Shown: positions 60,416-64,000 of the stretch, piece by piece
Position numbering within the stretch: the first letter of the stretch is position 1
Layout of the letters: every line of letters begins with the position of its first letter
DNA from: Echinometra lucunter
Lineage: Eukaryota; Echinodermata; Echinoidea; Camarodonta; Echinometridae
Assembly: GCA_029962745.1 (NCBI GenBank)
Contig: CM057162.1
Span: 19,006,340 to 19,070,339, forward strand
Length of the DNA: 64,000 nucleotides
Direction: 5' to 3'
The notes under the pieces: model-generated
What the model was told of the DNA's origin: nothing
What the model saw: only the letters and a program-made list of their open reading frames with translations
Database searches by the model: none
Made by a program: the position numbers and the translations under genes

Positions 60416-63157
60416 ATGGCGTCCTGCAAGATATCAACTTTGATCGTGATGACACTCTTCATCCGTGTTCTTGTTGTCATGGTTGTAGCTATACCAGGTA
60501 AGCATTTTGTGCATCAACAAATCGTTTGAGTAGTAATGAACCTGGGTGCATTTGGATATATTTATTTATTTTTATTTGTTTATTTATTTATTTAAGTATG
60601 TGTGTATCTATTTATTTATTTATTTATTTATTTGTTTGTTTATTTATTTATTTATTTATTTATTTATTCATTCATTCATTCGTTCATTTATCTATTTATT
60701 TGCCTATTTAATTATTCATCTATATATTTAATCAACTGTTTATTTATTTATTAATTAATTAATTTATTTATTTATTCATTCATTCATTCATTCGCCACAC
60801 ATGGACTGGATCACCCTCTCAGCCACAGGCTGTTCTTCTGAGGGGTCCAGACATGTACAATAAACACAAACATGCATATAGTAATGAATATGCATGAGGT
60901 CATAATACAGAAATTATTACATCATTATAAAACAAAAAAGTAGAAAAACATATTCATAAAGTACGGGGGGGGGGGAGGAAGGGGAGTATAAACTCTTAAG
61001 TTCACTCCCCCCCCCCCTCCCACCATTGCAAAAAAAGGTAGTCTTTGATATAGTTTTGAAATCAATTTGCGATTTAAGTACCATCCTATTTTATTTCATT
61101 TCAAATTTATTTACTGATGTATTCATTTATTGCCTTGTTCTTGTTTTTGTGGTATTGGTGGTAGTACTGTTGGTAATAGTCGTGGGCATACTTTTCAACG
61201 TTCTGAGACCTATGCCTTTTTAATAACATATTACTCTGTATTGAGGGTTAAACATTGCTTGCGATTAAAAAAAAAAGAATGAGCAATCGTAGGAAATATT
61301 TCCATATTCAGCATAATAAGCATTATGAAGTATATTATATATTACTAGTATACAGAAACTGATAGAAACATAGACCATAGTATATAAGCAGATAAAGACA
61401 AATTGGCTAAGCCCCTTAACCCATTCGTGACAGGACAGCCTAATATAATATAAATTGACAGAAATTATGATGAGAAGTCAAAAAGTTGCCAATTTGCAGG
61501 GGGAAACAGTGATTTTAAACTTTCTATCACATTGCCAATTTAAGGATTTTAATGCTTATTTTCCTTTAAAATATTTTCAGCATCAACCAACGAATATTGA
61601 CGCAACCAAAATGGGCACAGTTTGTGTAGAATTTTTTGCTCTGTCTGCTCATGTATTTGGTATGATTTTCAGGGCTTTGCATCAAAAGTTATTAGGCCAA
61701 ACCGCAAAAATGTGGACCTCTGTCACGAATGGGTTAAAGGAAAAATCAATTTTAATGAAAAGAGGGGATAGAGAGAAGCAATTTCAACAAATGAGTCATA
61801 AAAAAGCTCACGAAATGAGGAAGTTATGAATGTTTGAAAGGTCTCAATACACTTTCTACAGAGATTCCCAAATTGGCAATGTTGCTTCGAAATGGCAGGT
61901 TTAGAAGGACAAATCTCAGTATGTTTTTGTACACAAAAAATCACATTTTCTCAGTTTTCTCTAAAGATGCTGCTTGTATCTTTGTGAACTCAACATAATT
62001 ATGTTGTGTCACTTAAATTTTCCCTTGATATATCTTGAGCTAAGGAGGAGACAAGCAGCATCTTTAGAGATAATGGAGAAAATATGAAATTCTGTGTACA
62101 AAACACATTGAGAGTTGTCCTTCTAAACTTGCCATTTTGAAGCAACATTGCCAATTTGAGGATCCCCACAGAAAGTAAATTGAGAATTTTGGAACTTTCA
62201 TAACTTTCTTATTTCGTAACCGTTTTTGATGGAACATTCAAAAATTTCTTCTCTCTATCCTCTCTTTTCATTAAAAAAAAAAGATTTTCCCCAGGGTTTC
62301 ATTCTCCTTTAATGTATTCCTCTGAACATGCAGGTGAAATGGAAGTAGAATTCTCGCAACACATCATAGCCCACGACGACAGCAGCAGCAACGAAGACAG
62401 TAGTGGTAGCAATGAAGGTAGCAATAGTGGTAGCAGCAGTGACAGTGGTACAGTGGACAGTGGCAGCTCATCAGAAGAGAAGCCGCGGCCTCCACCGCCA
62501 CCACCGCCGACAACTACAACAACGACTGCTAGACCTCCCACAACTTCTCCTACTACAACATCGCCGGCAACAACTACCACTGTTGCTCCAACTACGTCTG
62601 AGTCAACTACCACGCTGACAACTACTACTACAGCTACTACAACTGTGACAACTGCGACCACACAAACTGATACAACTACCGCAACTACTCCTAGTACAAC
62701 TTTACCACCTACTACAACAGCATCGACGACAACACCACCAGAAACTACGACTGAAACATTCACTACAACAGAGGAAACAACCACTACCAATACACCCATG
62801 ACTACACCACCACTTACCTCTACAACAGCTACGACTGAAGTATCTACCACAACAGATGCCACAACAGCAACCAATGCTACCACTGTCACCCCAAACGCGA
62901 CAACTTCCACAGAAGCTCCTACAACAACAACCATTCCCACAAGGACTCTGCCCTGCGGTCGTGGGGACCGACCAGCTTGTCCAACAACGGCAACCCTCAC
63001 CACGATAGTTGCGTCATCATCGTCATCGCCATCGTCGTCCGGGATATCAGCCAGAAGGCTAGCCTGTGACCGCGTTGATACCCCACCCTGCATGGCATCA
63101 GCACGAAGAGCCAGGGAGAGGAGGCCGTGTGAACGTGAAGACACTCCTCCCTGTTAA
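60416..63157 (+). CDS. secreted mucin-like protein C with three C-terminal C-x7-C loops
   Basis: Exon 1 is 60416-60497 and exon 2 is 62334-63157 (TAA), with donor GTAAGC and a phase 1 junction; about 301 residues. The signal peptide has a hydrophobic core (VLVVMVVAIPG). The mature part starts EMEVEFSQH, then a Ser/Asn/Gly/Glu acidic region ending SSSEEKPRPP (compare SSSEERPQPP in A and B), a Pro7 run and about 150 residues that are mostly Thr with Ser, Pro and Ala. The C-terminal ~75 residues differ: CGRGDRPAC, a Ser run, CDRVDTPPC, a basic stretch (ARRARERR) and CEREDTPPC as the last residues. The Arg-rich sites could be processed by proprotein convertases, releasing small disulfide loops; this is inference. 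Family unknown. Confidence 0.83.
60559..60795. repeat. (TTTA)n/(TTCA)n microsatellite in mucin C intron
   Basis: ttta/tttg/ttca tetramers over about 230 bp soon after the exon 1 donor. Confidence 0.95.
61416..61737. mobile_element. piggyBac-like MITE, copy 2
   Basis: TTAACCCATTCGTGACAG at the left and CTGTCACGAATGGGTTAA at the right, with the same internal blocks as 16834-17235. Its right TTAA is also the left TTAA of the next element. Confidence 0.75.
61734..62312. mobile_element. TTAA foldback family 2, full copy, abutting exon 2 of mucin C
   Basis: TTAAAGGAAAAATCAATTTT at the left, ttcattctcctttaa at the right. Arms of about 270 bp carry attggcaatgttgcttc.aaatggcag / inverse. It ends 21 bp before the exon 2 start at 62334. 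Confidence 0.75.
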
Positions 63158-64000
63158 AACGTGCATATTCATTCGCCTTGTTCAGACACGGCGCGTAAAT
63201 TGCCCATGGGTGCGTTTATAACTCCATTGCAAAATCGAAGTCAGTGTTTTGAAACACACCTATGAACATGATGAAACACACTTTTTAAACGCTGGTTCAC
63301 ACAACTTTAATTATACCACTCTTCTCCGCGAAAAAAAAAAATCATATCATTTGATGCACCCCTCCTCGGCCTTTTTTGGAGACTGTGGTTATACTATTGA
63401 AAGAGATGCAAGTATGCTACAATCGGTGATTTGAAAAAGTACAAGAAAACAAAAACGCTGATTCATGGCGCAGTTAAAAAAAAAAAACCACAGAGCTATT
63501 TCTCAGAAAGAATGAAGTAAGTGTCATAATATACTTCATCATATTTGTCATTTTTTGGACATGATCCACTGCATGATATTCCTTCCATTCAGAACATAAA
63601 GTTTGTGTACATATTATTTTAAAGCCAGTGAGCAACTTTTAAAATCTGAGCTGCATGGCTCTACATGCTGTCAGTGTATATAATATTGTGTTTAAAAAAA
63701 TGAAGCCCTGAAAAATGCACTTCAAAAGCATCATCATGTGCTTCACAAAAAAGTAGAAATATACACGTGACCGGAAGTCTTTTTTACTCATAGACTTCAG
63801 TGTTATCTAAAAGCATACCCAGGACGGTTTTTGAAAGCGGCGGTATTCAGTGATAGATATCTTAATAGTAACATTCCTGACTGTTTATTCCTTATGAACA
63901 TCTTTATACAGCACAGACATCGAATTTACTAAATCAAGCCTCCTCAAAGGGTTTCTTTTGGAAAAATTATTATTATTATTATTATTTATTTATTATTATT
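63158..64000. other. downstream of mucin C; repeat family R fragment
   Basis: No exon seen. 63636-63956 is a reverse-oriented partial copy of repeat family R (gagctgcatgg..ctacatgc...gaaagcggcggtattcagtg), and the window ends in a TTA microsatellite. No clear AATAAA near the gene C stop. Confidence 0.55.

Noticed and set aside
61455..61944. 124-residue and 73-residue frames around 61.5-61.9 kb
   Set aside because: They lie across two TTAA transposons in the mucin C intron and have no domain or splice support.

Overview
This is eukaryotic, animal DNA. It is AT-rich and intron-rich, full of microsatellites, poly-C/poly-G runs and small inverted-repeat transposons, with short exons bounded by GT..AG. 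Three consecutive SUEL-type (rhamnose/galactose-binding) lectin exons, Thr/Ser-rich secreted mucin-like proteins and the repeat style suggest an echinoderm, most likely a sea urchin. The species is inference; no mitochondrial or rRNA marker is present.

Layout. 1-447 is an N gap. 448-7224 has no recognisable gene. 7225-14279 (+) holds the 3' part of a SUEL-lectin gene: a signal-peptide-like exon, lectin domain 1, a Thr/Pro linker exon, then lectin domains 2 and 3, with every intron in phase 1. 21158-23304 (+) is mucin-like gene A (signal exon plus one Thr-rich exon), whose intron carries a very long AGT/ACT repeat. 29867-29992 (+) is a likely type II membrane-anchor exon, and 37170-38281 (+) encodes the catalytic region of a galactose-3-O-sulfotransferase-like enzyme with a 1-bp frameshift. 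41083-41153 (+) is an intact tRNA-Arg(UCU). 46001-46500 is an assembly gap inside a dispersed repeat. 52219-53208 (+) is mucin-like gene B, a paralogue of A inside a ~3.6 kb segmental duplication that includes the promoter. 60416-63157 (+) is mucin-like gene C, a more distant member whose C-terminus has three C-x7-C loops.

The rest is mostly non-autonomous DNA transposons (hAT-, piggyBac- and Tc1/mariner-like, including a 1.8 kb near-palindrome), Penelope-like retroelement remnants with hammerhead-ribozyme-like cores, tRNA-derived SINE-like pieces, a LINE/SINE 3'-tail family, tandem duplications and a telomere-like minisatellite.

All protein genes lie on the + strand. A secreted lectin, three secreted O-glycosylation-prone mucins and a carbohydrate sulfotransferase could be read as a glycan-oriented cluster (surface, coelomic or mucus function), but co-function is only inferred from proximity. 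The least familiar item is the mucin family ending in a short C-x-R-x-D-x-P-x-C loop. I do not recognise it as a described family.
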